From Melanocharis versteri (taxonomy: Eukaryota; Chordata; Aves; Passeriformes; Melanocharitidae), in NCBI GenBank assembly GCA_013397845.1, contig VZTG01000475.1, positions 62,314 through 126,313 of the forward strand: a DNA stretch of 64,000 nucleotides, given 5' to 3'. The position numbers were made by a program, and so were the translations under genes. This document shows positions 1 through 10,465 of this stretch, in pieces. Every line of letters starts with the position of its first letter. The first letter of the stretch is position 1. Below the pieces are notes generated by a model. That model was given only the letters and a program-made list of their open reading frames with translations. It was not told the DNA's origin and did not search any database.

Positions 1-1000
1 GTATGAAATAACTGACATGAGCTATGTCTTAACCTAAATGGTTTTATGATTCTACTTAATAACCACTCATTTCCTGATGCCACTAAGACAACCTGGGGTA
101 CAAAGGAGTCATTTCTGGTAATAATAAATTCCATTCTCAAACTCTGCCCAATAAGTTAACACTCAGGCTGGTGGATCTGCTAATTATCTCCTTCACTCTA
201 GTTGACCTCAACGCTCTCAAGAGTCCTGTTCACCAAAGATCAGGATAAAAATGTTTAAAATTCAAAAAAGAACAGCTACTGGTGTGCATCATTTATCTGA
301 GATGCAAAGCAAACACTCGGTGAAGCAAATAAATTAATGCCTAACTTTGATTGCGGGTTTTTGTAACACTGATTTCAACAGAAGTTAGAGGTGACAAGTT
401 TCCCTGTGTGAGAAGGGACTCACTGGTAGCACTTCAGTGTTCCTTGACACACAGATATAGCAGTTTACCTTTAAAAGATGCTTCCCCTTGAGACTCAGGG
501 GGATGCAGAGGGTGTTTCTGGGCTCAGACTACATCTCACCTGCAGACAGGTGGGTGTGGGGTGGCTGTGTCACCATTCCACGACACCACAGCCAGGCTGC
601 CCCACGTCCTGCCGAGAGCTGACCTGCACTGTGAGCTCCAGAGCTGTGTGGTGGGAATTCTGCCACCACTTCTGAGGCACGACTGGATCATTGTAACTCC
701 AACCTGCCCCAGGAGCTGTCAGGATCGTAGGGGAAAGAAGCCTGTGCTGTGTTAAAACAAGGCAGAAAGGTGCCTGGGCTGCCTCCAGAAATGCAGGGCA
801 CAGCTGGACCCAGATGCCAGCGTGGGCCAGGTTTTGCCGTCCTGCAGATCTCCGGGATGTCTGCACACAGACAAACCCAGAGCAGAGCCAGGAGGATGGA
901 TCCAAGCACCCTGACAGTGTGAATCCTAAGAGGAGGAAGGCTCTGATACCTTTAGTTTTAACTTTCATATTTTTTAGATTTTATACTGCGTTAGTGTGTC
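1..1000. other. Unique non-coding DNA
   Basis: No gene, repeat or RNA is recognisable here. The stretch is AT-rich up to about 480 and then of mixed composition. The short open frames at 478-968 overlap on both strands, have no recognisable protein content and read as chance. It ends at the left edge of the LTR. Confidence 0.6.
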
Positions 1001-1401
1001 TGTAACTCTGGGCTTCATGTACAGTGCTAACAGCTCTTCTCCTGGCCTGGCTGGATAAAACACACCGTTTCCAGCCCGAAGAACCAAGGACATTTGCAGC
1101 TTCAGACCCCAAGAATGTAAACAGCCACGGATTGAGAGGGGACAGTCCGAAAGGATGGGACTGCGTGGACTGAAGCTGTGGTTGGACAGTTGGCCCGAAT
1201 ATGGAAATGGGCCAAAACTTATAAAAAGGGCGAGAACCTGTGACCCAGGGTCCATCTTGGGGGTCCATCTTAGGTGTAGTCTTGGCCAGACTTTTGTACT
1301 CCCACGGTGTGTCCTGTAAAGGCCTTTCAATAAATATCTATTTTATTCTTTAACTCTGCCCAGTCTCTGTTCCAGGTAGCCTTCCTTTAGGCATCGGCTC
1401 A
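1001..1401 (+). mobile_element. Solo LTR of an avian endogenous retrovirus (approximate ends)
   Basis: The stretch has the layout of a retroviral long terminal repeat read on the + strand. It starts near a TGTAACTCTGGG motif (about 1001). A TATA box (TATAAAAA, 1220-1227) is followed by an R-like segment with two copies of GGTCCATCTT (near 1249 and 1262), then a polyadenylation signal AATAAA (1329-1334) and a T-rich U5 ending near 1393-1401. The wording around the TATA box and the AATAAA matches what I remember of avian ERV LTRs; I cannot assign the family (ERVL- or ERVK-like). No primer-binding site, gag, pol or env follows and no second LTR is present, so it reads as a solo LTR left by recombination. 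No clear target-site duplication was found, so the ends may be off by tens of bases. Confidence 0.68.
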
Positions 1402-3542
1402 GTGGTTTTTACATTATTCTGGGTCAGTGATTTGGGAGAGGCAGTTGTGGCTGCCCCAGCAATGTCACCTCTCTCTGAGTTTCCAGAAGCAGTGGGAGGG
1501 ATGAGCAGAGATACACAGCCAGGAAAAGAATCTGGAAATGCTTCACAGGCCCCAGGCAAGGGGCTGTTTAAGCAGGTGGAAGCACCTCCATCACACAGAA
1601 TAGTGACCACACAAAACAGGGGCTGGTGGTTCCTCAACTCTCAGTGAAGAAAATTCAGCAAAGTCTCTGACAGGGTCGTGCTGAGGGAGGCAGAGACTTG
1701 ATGAATTCACCCCTGTGCCTAGGAGAGCTCCATGAATAATGCTCAGTCAATGAGGAGATAGGGAGAATACTTGATTTTCCCAGTCACAGCTACAGCAGAT
1801 TGCCTGAGGCTTTGTGAGGGCTGGTGGCTCAGTGGTTAACTCAGCCTCTGTGACATGCAACTAAAATTAAACTTGCAGGAGTCATCAGACATGACAGTGA
1901 TTAAAGCCCTGGGCTGTGGAGAGAGGGCTCCCTGGAACTTTCCCCACACAAATAATGTTGCAGGCTGCTGACTTAGAGGCACAGACATATCTAAGGGCAG
2001 CTGACCCTGAAACTACGACACAAACTATTTCCAAATGCACAAGAAGTCTATTTAAAACCTGCCCTCTAACACAAATAACTCTTTTTACTTGCAGGTAGCC
2101 CTCAGCCATCAGCTCTGGGCAGTGTGCCATGCTCTCAGGAATTACAGCACCTCAGGCAGCCGTGTAGCTTTGCCTCTGGCACCCACTAAATAGCTCGTGT
2201 GCCCTCGCAGTTATTCTGATGTCAGGCCCTGCACAGGAATGGGTTTGTTCCCCCCGACACAAAGCTACCTCTGGAGTGAAATCCAGCAGCTGGCTTTAAG
2301 CAGCTCACAGAAAAAACCAGCAAACAGGCAGAGACCTGGGGTACAGGAACAGAGAGAATGCAGTGACATCACCTGGATCAGAACTTGGCAGGGCCACAGT
2401 GACATTAGGGCAGCAAACAGCACAGCAGCACCTTCTGTGAGCACAAATTCAGTGCTTCTACCTAAATGATGGCACCTGCAGCAATAAAATACCTCCCAGC
2501 TCCACTGCAGAGGACGGGCACCAAACTGAGTGTGGTTAAGCAAAGCGAATTGTGGTGAATTGTGCTCCCAGCACTGACTGAATCTGAACTGGCAGAAAGG
2601 GCCTGAGCAGCTCTGTTTGTCTGGTGGAGAGCTGGAGTGAAAGGAAAGGGAATTCTGCATGAAACTCTCACACAGGCAGTGCCTGCCTCGGGGGGCAGCA
2701 CCACGGAATGCTGTGTCCCACAGGAATGGTCCATGGGAAGCCCAGCTTTGTGCTGATGGTGCTCCTCGTGTCTCCTCTGACAGCCCTTTGCAGAGGCCTG
2801 GATTTGCAGTGCTATTCCACAAGGAGCTGAGGGAGCTGCACTGAGCTACTGCAGCAACACGGAGGGAGAGGTTTGTGGGTGAGAAACCTGCAGTGACTGC
2901 AAATACCAGCTGCTCATGGCTCAGTCTGCACTTCAAGTGATGCTCACTTCTTGTTATCCAAGAAATCCACCTCTTCCCAGTGTGTTTTGTTCATGTTGAA
3001 CCTGCACCTACCAACTCTTTTCTGGGCCAGTGCCCCGAGGCTGGGAAGAGCCTGTAGCACCCATCTCAGCTCTTACACCGTGGTTACATCCTGGCAGGAA
3101 GCTGCTCAGTGTCACAGTGTTTGTCCTTGAGAAGCCAAGACACCCGATGGGGAGGCAAAATGCATTGACACTGAAAATTTCACCCACCTATTCCACACCA
3201 CCACTGCATGAGGGTCCTAAGTCAAGCCTGTGCAGTGTCTTCTGCTGTGGTAAATGCTGGCAGGGTTAAATTTCCTACTGCTGAGCTTCTTGAGCTTCAG
3301 ATCATCTTATCCAGCACTAATGGAAGGAGTTTCAGGCTCTTTCTGTGGGGCATGGCTTTTATTTACAATACTGAGGGGATACCAAGAGCTGTGTCTGCTG
3401 CCTCAAGACAAGCAAGACACTTCACCTGAATGCAGCAGGGAGTTCATAACCATGAGTTATTTTCTCAGACCACAAGACTGACTCTCTAAAGTAAAGGGTG
3501 AAAGGTAAGAAATACACAATTTATAATCTCCAATGTTTTAAT
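1402..3542. other. Unique non-coding DNA
   Basis: No repeat, RNA or supported gene is seen. The longest open frame of the window lies here on the minus strand (2265-2936, 223 codons). It has no recognisable domain, no signal peptide and no supporting neighbour, and the local DNA is GC-rich, which lengthens chance frames, so I do not call it a gene. Confidence 0.55.
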
Positions 3543-3900
3543 GATAGAATCACAGAATGGTCTGGGTTGGAAAGGACCTCAAAGACCATCCAGTTCCAGC
3601 CCCCTGCCATGGGCAGGGACACCTTCCACTATCCCAGGTTGCTCCAAGCCCCATCCAGCCTGGCCTTGGACACTTCCAGGGATGGGGTAGCCACAGCTTC
3701 TCTGGGTACCTTGTGTCAGGGCCTCACCACCCCCACAGTCAGGAATTTCTTTTCATTATTTAATCTAAACCTGTCCTCTTTCAGTCTGAANGGAATTTCT
3801 TTTCAATATTTAATCTAAACCTGTCCTCTTTCAGTCTGAAGCCATTCCCTTTCCATGCCCTTGTCAAAGATCCATCTCTCTTGCAGCTCCTTTAGGTGCT
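3543..3900 (-). mobile_element. CR1 LINE 3'-end fragment, interrupted by an N
   Basis: This is the 3' end of a CR1 non-LTR retrotransposon inserted in minus orientation. It opens with the tail signature TAGAATCACAGAATGG and continues through the usual CR1 phrases for this tail type (CCATGGGCAGGGACACC, then the 'AATCTAAACCTGTCC' part near 3770). Only the terminal part is present: the reverse transcriptase region is absent, so it is a dead 5'-truncated copy. At 3791 there is a single N with a 49-bp repeat on each side, so the internal length is unreliable. The 5' side fades out near 3900. Confidence 0.93.
3742..3840. other. Assembly gap (single N) flanked by 49-bp duplication
   Basis: Positions 3742-3790 and 3792-3840 are the same 49 bases with one mismatch (T versus A, in CATTATT/CAATATT), separated by one N at 3791. 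A one-base N between two near-identical ends is what an assembler leaves when two contigs that should have been overlapped are simply joined. The duplication lies inside a CR1 copy, where other copies in this window carry the motif once. I read it as an artefact rather than a true tandem repeat. Confidence 0.85.
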
Positions 3901-5606
3901 AAGCAGCCTAAACTTTCCAGAAAGCCAATCTAAAGTTGAGGATTGAGACTCCTGTCCTTCCAAGTGAGATTTATTAAAGGAGCAGTGGCTCTCTGCAGCT
4001 TTGCCAGCCTGGGGCAGCACTCTGCAAGTCACTCCCAGGATCACTGATCTCTGCCAAGATGTCACAGACTTTGTTTGTTCAGATCCACTGGGAATATCTG
4101 CTGGACAAAATGCCTCATGTCTTTAAAGCTCCTAGAGAGTAACTACATCCTCCAGAAACACAAAGACAAATCGCCTCTGGTCTCCGAGGCAAGCCTGGAA
4201 CTGCTACAAATGGGTTTATTGACAAGAGTTAGCTACTGCACAGGAATAAAATGGGCAAATGAAGCAGCAAGAAATCTTAGAAAATGTAATAAAAAGCCTT
4301 GTAACAGGAACAATATCAAGAATGCAAATTGAGGAAATATACAAACAATCAATGCAGGTTTGAAAACACTCCTGTTCTGGGGAGGAGGCTGGGTGAAATG
4401 AACTCCAAAGATCCTTTCCAAATTAAATCAGTCTATAATTTAAAACCACCAACGATGCTTTACAATTCTTTAAGTCACAAAAAAACCCAGAGCTCATCCT
4501 GAGGAGATGCCCATCGCACATCTAAACTGAAAGAGTTTGGACAGTCAAGTTGTAACACAGCACAGACCAAGCAGTTGCTCCCCACGATGAAATCATTATT
4601 TACCAGCAGTTACTTCCTCCGTGGGACATGAGTTCCTGACATATCTGGGATAAGAAACACTCTGGGAAGATTCCCATCAGCTCTAACACTGGTGTCCTGA
4701 CTCCACACTCTCACAGACCCACTGCAGAAATTCCTGCAGGCATTTAAGACTGTGTCCTCAACTTTAAAAGCTGAATTCTTAACAGCTGGAGAAATATATC
4801 AATCATTTAAGCACAGGGGCTTTTTATGCATTGCCCCAGATGTTTTGCTCTGACAGAGATATAATCAATGAACCAACTGCAGGGGATTTATCTGCAGGGA
4901 TATTTCTTCTCACCTTCTCCCTTATCTGCTGTGCAATGGTTATTACTTCACCCCACATGCAGAAGCCAAGCTGACACAGTTAATGCTCTCACAAACACTC
5001 CAGCAAAAATCTGAATGAAGCATCATTAACAGACAAAGCACCACGGTTTACAGGGAAGCACTTAATTAAGTGCAACTGTTCAATTTCAGTCACGCTGATT
5101 TGACAGAAATGATAATTTAGGGCCAAATTACATCCCAGCTCCTGGCAAAAAGCAGCTGAGGGAAGGGTTTGGCCCTGCTGCACTCCAGCCTGACAGTCAG
5201 AAATGGGATTCCCTGTGTGCCCAGTGACAGCAGGAGCCAGGGACGGGCCCCACGCTGGGTAACTCCTGGTGGAACAGACAATTCTGCTGGAGTCAGTCAG
5301 GTTGTTTTCAAAGCAAGCCTGCACTGGAACAACAGAATTGGGTCCCAGCCCAAAATGACCCCGTGAATCTCTTTCCTCCCTGGGCAAGGTGTGGTATCTC
5401 TTGGTGAGCTGAGTTTTGTCCTGTCCTTTAAAGCAGCTCCCACGCCACTGTCAGATCAGAGAAACAATAAAAGTGGAGGAGGAACTGGGAAATTAATTGT
5501 CACAGAATGTGAGGTACTCCCAAGCCCTGGAGACAGATGAGATGTGGTTTTCTGCAGAACTGCCTAAGGTGAAGCTAAGCCAGCTTGGTCCTGCTGCAGC
5601 GCTGGT
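3901..5606. other. Unique non-coding DNA
   Basis: Nothing recognisable is seen on either strand. Open frames stay below 135 codons and show no domain. Several AT-rich patches occur (for example 4240-4500 and 4740-4870) but no simple repeat. Confidence 0.55.
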
Positions 5607-5666
5607 GGCTGGACTGGATGATTTCTTTGGGTTCTCCCTTCACCTTGTACTTCTCTGATTTCTCAG
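5607..5666 (+). mobile_element. Possible degraded CR1 3' end
   Basis: The phrase GGCTGGACTGGATGATTTCT followed by a CCCTTC and a TTCTCTGATT motif lines up loosely with the + strand CR1 tail (TTGGACTGGATGATCTTTG, then CCCTTCCAAC, then TTCTGTGATTC). The match is short and diverged, and no upstream CR1 part is visible, so this may be chance. Confidence 0.35.
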
Positions 5667-7549
5667 GGGCTGCTGGGAAGAGGAATTTATAAATTTCCAG
5701 CAGGAGGAAAGGGCAGTTTGCACACTGCTATACTTGCTCAGCACAGAGAGCAAGCCATGGTCTTCCACATGGAAACCACCTCCTCAGCTCTGAGCATCTT
5801 TCTTCTCAGCTAGGAATTGGTTTGATTGCACTCAACACTGCTGTTCTATCATAAATGGACCAGGACAGATTAATCAATGGCCTGATCCAGGCAAGAACAC
5901 AAAATATAGAGATATTAGACAATAGAACAGCAAGATTACAAGCAGATTATTGACCTTTTCAACTCGTTAAAAAAACCCTTTAACAGTCAAGTATCCGTTT
6001 ATTCAGCACACATCACTCATCTGTCAGCCTCCTGTGAGCTATTTATGAATGAGGTTTTCTGCAGCATGACCTTTATTCTGCCTCCTGACACCACGGCTGG
6101 AACTGAGCACAGCAGTGACCTCAGCCCTCAGGAATTAGGTTTTTTTAAAGGGATACTGCCACGATAAAGCCTACCTGAATTTTTTAATTGGAGACTGCTT
6201 TTCCTGCGCCGTTGCAAGGTGCCCGGAATAATAAATGGGAAAAATCATAATGTTCCAGTTTGTTGAGAACCAAGTCATGAAAAAGGGACAGTCAAAGGTC
6301 TCAAACGTGATTTTGACAAACTGCGTGGTCCCAACCCAGGAGGAAGAGACGGACAAAATGATCAGGAATCTCCAGATTAGCTTGAGAAATGTGGATGTGC
6401 AAGACTGGCATCGTGTCTGTGCTTCAGCTTCTTGGCTGCTGCTCTCTGTGTGCGTTTGTGTTCCTTCTTCCCCTGAAAAAAGAAAAAAAAAGGAAGAATA
6501 GAGTTGTACATGTAAAGAATGCATTCAAAACAATTCTTGGCAAAACCTCCCCTTCTGGTCCAAGTCACAAGTCATCCCTTGCCTCCTCCCTGTAACTCCT
6601 CCATGTCCCATAAATACTGAAATCCTGCACAAAAATATTTTAATAATACCATCTCTGTCACTTCAAGGAGGCAGAACCAAACACAACCACAACACTGAGG
6701 GCTGAGGTAACAGCATTACAAATAAGCTGTTGTCGCTATTTGCTTTATCAGCCCTTCATCCCCTCTGCCAGCAAACCTCCAGAATAAAAACACATCCCTT
6801 GGAACCAACGATTATGGAGGCAATTACTGGGCATGTGTGCAACAGAAGAGCTCTCTGAGCCTCTAGGCCTGGAGACAGAACAAGTTCTTATTCCTTAAGA
6901 CTCTAACTCCGGAATCACTTTTTTATGTGCAATCTGGGTTGGGGAAAAAAGGAACACTTTGGTGGTTTTATGTACCCAAGCAGAGAAAGGCTTTTTGCAG
7001 TCAGGTTGGTGTACTCACATTTTTGAAGTTAACAAAGGAAACTGGACAAAAGTGAAGCTTGGCATGCCTAGAAATAAACCTCTGCACATAAACAAGGAGC
7101 GACCGGAGAGTCGGAATTTCCCATTTTAGCACAGCGGTTTTCAGACCTAAGTGCAGATTTCCTAGCACAAGTGGGGAGAATTTAATCTCACTGACTGGTG
7201 ACTTGCTCTCCAGACACATTTCCCAGAGATGCAGCCCATGATCCCTATTTTGGTTTCCTAGATCCCAGCTGAAAACAAGGAGCACCAACACTGCTGTCCC
7301 GGGAGCTCCCACCATTCACCCTGTTTGACCACATCACACCAGTTTGGTAGAAAAAAACAGGGGAAGATCTTCTAAAAATCATGGCCTGAAGCTATTCTTA
7401 ACTACTCCTATCAATTTTCAGTCGATTAATACATGATGGGATATACAGAAGGAACAATACAAGTTTTAGAGAAGCTGTAGATGCACTGCAGTGAGAGAAT
7501 ACACTGTCCTATATTCAACTTTTATGTGACAGAGGTATCCTTCCACACT
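5667..7549. other. Unique non-coding DNA
   Basis: No gene or repeat is supported. An 88-codon frame on the + strand at 6235-6501 has a balanced amino-acid composition in its first two thirds but ends in a K/E-rich low-complexity stretch encoded by an A-rich run (about 6475-6500). It matches nothing I recognise and I do not call it. Confidence 0.5.
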
Positions 7550-8260
7550 CAGGTTTAGTTTCCTTTTATATTATTGTTTTTGCTACAGACATAAAGAAAT
7601 GTCAGACTGGGGTTCCAAGCTATTACTGTAAACCCACATTACACATAAAAAAAGATTTGTCATAGCAGGGAGTGCATTTGCAATCAAGAATTCTCCTAAC
7701 TAGGACATGGAGCTTTTTGTAGTTGTAATTGTGTGATGTGGTTTTTTGCTAAAAATAATCTGTACTCGGTGGCTCCATTGTTTAGTGGTGAATCAAGAAT
7801 TTAAATAAAATTACAGGTTTATTAAAAACATGCAGAGGATAATCAGCCACGGGTCTGAAAAGGCAAGCATCCTTTTAGCATTCTCCTTGGCTGCTGAGAG
7901 AAAATAGATATTTTTATGGTACTAATAATGACTGACATCTATTGAAAGGTAAATTACAGTTTATTTGCAAGTTAGAATGGCTTAAAAAGAATATATTATA
8001 GTAGCACTGACTTGCAGGTCTTCCTGCTAAGTAAAACTACCATGCAATTAGTCCTTTTGCAGCTACTGCTTAAAATAATCACACAATGATAGAAGAATAA
8101 AGCACTTTTAGCCACGCTTTCTATTTCTCAATTACAAAATAATGGTGCAATTGGTGTCACTGTGCATGACACCACCATCAGCATTTGACTTGGATGTTAC
8201 AGTCCCAGGCCTGAATGTCAGGGAAAGGCACACAAACACACACTTGTTGCAAGACCTACC
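7550..8260. promoter_or_regulatory. Candidate conserved non-coding element (AT-rich)
   Basis: About 700 bases of AT-rich, CpG-poor DNA free of repeats and of any open frame above 60 codons. It holds many homeodomain-type TAAT/ATTA cores and motifs such as TTAAATAAAATTACAGG (near 7800) and CAATTAGTCC (near 8045). This texture is typical of deeply conserved vertebrate enhancers near developmental genes. Conservation itself cannot be seen from one sequence, so this is an inference from composition. Confidence 0.25.
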
Positions 8261-10019
8261 TTGGATTTAAAGACCTGTGTAAGTTTTAGCTCGAATAAAT
8301 GCACAGTGGGGAGATGCTGTAAGTGTTTAATCAGCGGGATTCATTCGGTGTGATGTAGTTAGCAAATAACTGTGTATTCAGGATAAACATGTTGTCTGGG
8401 GCCCCTTTATATTTAATGATAATGGAAAGGCATGGTGAGAGGGCAGCCTATTCCATCCTCATACATCTACATCACTCTACATCTCAGCTCACTGCAGGCA
8501 CTTAACTCTAGACCAGGTATTTGCAATTAACTTAAGTGAAATTGTGATTGATCCCAGTGACAGAGGAGCTTGACAGCTGCTTTCAAAATCCTTTCAAAAT
8601 CCATGGGATGTGCACATCTAATTCCTGGCCAAAGAATCGAAAGGACAAGATAAAAAATATCTTTCAAAATAATGACAGGGCTTGAACTCGAAGGCACAGG
8701 GTGAGCAGGCACACGGTTCCTATTAAAGAGGTTTAGGGATTTCCAAGTCATGATGCTGGGGTTGGAGCAAGCACTTGTGTTTAGACACCAAACGATGATG
8801 AGGAGAAAACAAATTGATCAGCCAAAGTGGTTGGGAGACAGCACTTTACAATTGGCAAGGTAGCAGAAATCCTTGGAGTCTGCATTTATATGGGACTGGA
8901 ACAGACCAAGAGACTTCTCCTGGGAAGAGCACAGAAACAAGGTTGAAAGGACAGGAAAGAATGCAGATCACACTGCAGGTGACATGGGGAGATGGCACTG
9001 GCCAATGGCAAACTGTGTGGAAGGCACTGAGCAGAAACACCCCTGCACGGTCCTTTGGTCCACAGTGCAATTCTTACAAGATGGTCACAGAAAAGCCTTT
9101 TGCCTGCAGTTTTCACAAGAGTGAGATGAGGAAAATCAAAACCTACTGCTTTTCATCCGAACTCTTTTGGCTCCTACACCCTAGAAAATGATATTCTTTA
9201 TATTTGTTTACCTATTGGGTCAGTCCTAGTTAGACTTCTCTGATGAGGAAGGGAAGATCAGGATAAAAAGGGAAATTAATAAATGCATAGTAAGTGTTTA
9301 GAAGAGTATGATGTCCAGGCACTACCCAAGTTGCCTAGAGCTCTTCCTTGGAGAAGATGGATTCTGATTTTGGATGTACCTTGGTGCCAGCACGCACAGG
9401 TATTTCAGCCTGAGATCTGGTTTTCTGGTATCTTAGCTGTGATCTTGACTGCAAGATGCTGCATCAACTCCTTGCAGCAGTGATCACCTCCAATACTCTT
9501 CTGAGGCTTTCCATCAAGTGAGTACTCCCGGAATACGAGATCCCTCTGTTTTCCAACTCAAGAAGGAAATGGCTGACTCTTGCTGCCATCAGCGGTGATG
9601 TGACAAGAGGAAGGTTCAGCTCCCCCAGGTCCAGTGTGCAAGGGAGATCCAGTCTGCTCTTCCTCCCCTTTTTGCTCACAGTATCTACACAGGCAGTCTT
9701 CCAAAGAACTTGGGTAATTAAATGATTTCCTTCCCAAAAACTTGGACAGTTAAATTATTTCACTTGTTTAAAATCTCTCCTCCTCAACAGTGTGGTTTAG
9801 CAGACTCACAGGCTGCACCTTGTAACTGCTCCCATGCCATCCCTGCAGCTGCTGGATGGACACCATGGTGAAGAGGTCAGTTTTCCCCACACCTACAGGT
9901 TCATTTGGGCTAAACTTCTGCAGTGAAGCGGGTGATGGAAGCCCTGACGTGCAACTGACCGATGATCTGAGCTGTCACGGTCTTCCCTAGAAATCCTTCC
10001 ACCTGCTGCTCCTTCTCCT
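8261..10019. other. Unique non-coding DNA
   Basis: No supported feature. Overlapping short open frames on both strands between 8814 and 9191 are mutual shadows with no recognisable protein. A weak, diverged pair of similar segments (AACTTGG...AATTAAAT and ACTTGGACAGTTAAAT) lies at about 9707-9770. Confidence 0.5.
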
Positions 10020-10465
10020 CCTCTTCATCAGACCATCCGCGGCGCCAGCTGAGGCTGTCACTGTCTTTGAGAAGGAACTCTTAAGGGCCCTGCTGTGTGG
10101 CCAGGCTGAAGCTGAGGAGACACAACCCCTCTGGGAAATCTAACCGTGTGCTGGGGTTAACCAGCTCCGAGGATCTTCCGTGCCTCGCGCTGTGCCGGGC
10201 ACCTAACGCGTGTCGTGTACCTGCGCATCCCAGGCCTCTCCTCCCGTCCGTGCCGCCTTCCCGCCTCACCCCCGGGCTCGGGAAGGACCTGCACGTGGCA
10301 AACCAAACCTCAGCATGCTCGGGCCCTGCCCCATCTCTGCGGAGACAGAGGGGAGAGGCCTCTGGCAGGCACGCGGTGGCGCCGGGAGTGCGGCTGTGGT
10401 TCCTACCTGATCTGCTCTGCCTCTCGACTCTGCTGTGCCGACAGATTCCCGAGGGACTTCGATTC
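10020..10465. promoter_or_regulatory. CpG island without an associated gene
   Basis: By hand count, 10141-10440 is about 67% G+C and holds 26 CpG sites, an observed/expected ratio of roughly 0.75-0.8, which passes the usual CpG-island limits. A smaller GC-rich knot (CCGCGGCGCC, near 10036) lies just upstream. A perfect E-box CACGTG is at 10292-10297. No TATA box is evident, as is common for CpG-island promoters. The rest of the window is CpG-depleted, so the island stands out. Long open frames cross it on both strands (10097-10666 + and 10081-10689 -), but both are explained by the lack of AT-rich stop codons. It may be the promoter of an unannotated or long non-coding transcript, or an orphan island acting as an enhancer. 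Direction of transcription cannot be told. Confidence 0.7.

Noticed and set aside
1402..1700. Possible retroviral internal region after the LTR
   Set aside because: No primer-binding site or gag-like sequence could be recognised; more likely a solo LTR.
2265..2936. 223-codon open frame on the minus strand, the longest in the window
   Set aside because: No recognisable domain, no neighbouring exon or splice context, and locally GC-rich DNA; one frame this long is not surprising in 128 kb of double-stranded sequence.
3498..3818. 106-codon frame running across the N at 3791
   Set aside because: Lies within a CR1 fragment in the wrong orientation and crosses an assembly flaw.
6235..6501. 88-codon + frame with a protein-like start
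   Set aside because: Ends in a low-complexity K/E run from an A-rich tract; no known family; no splice signals of note.
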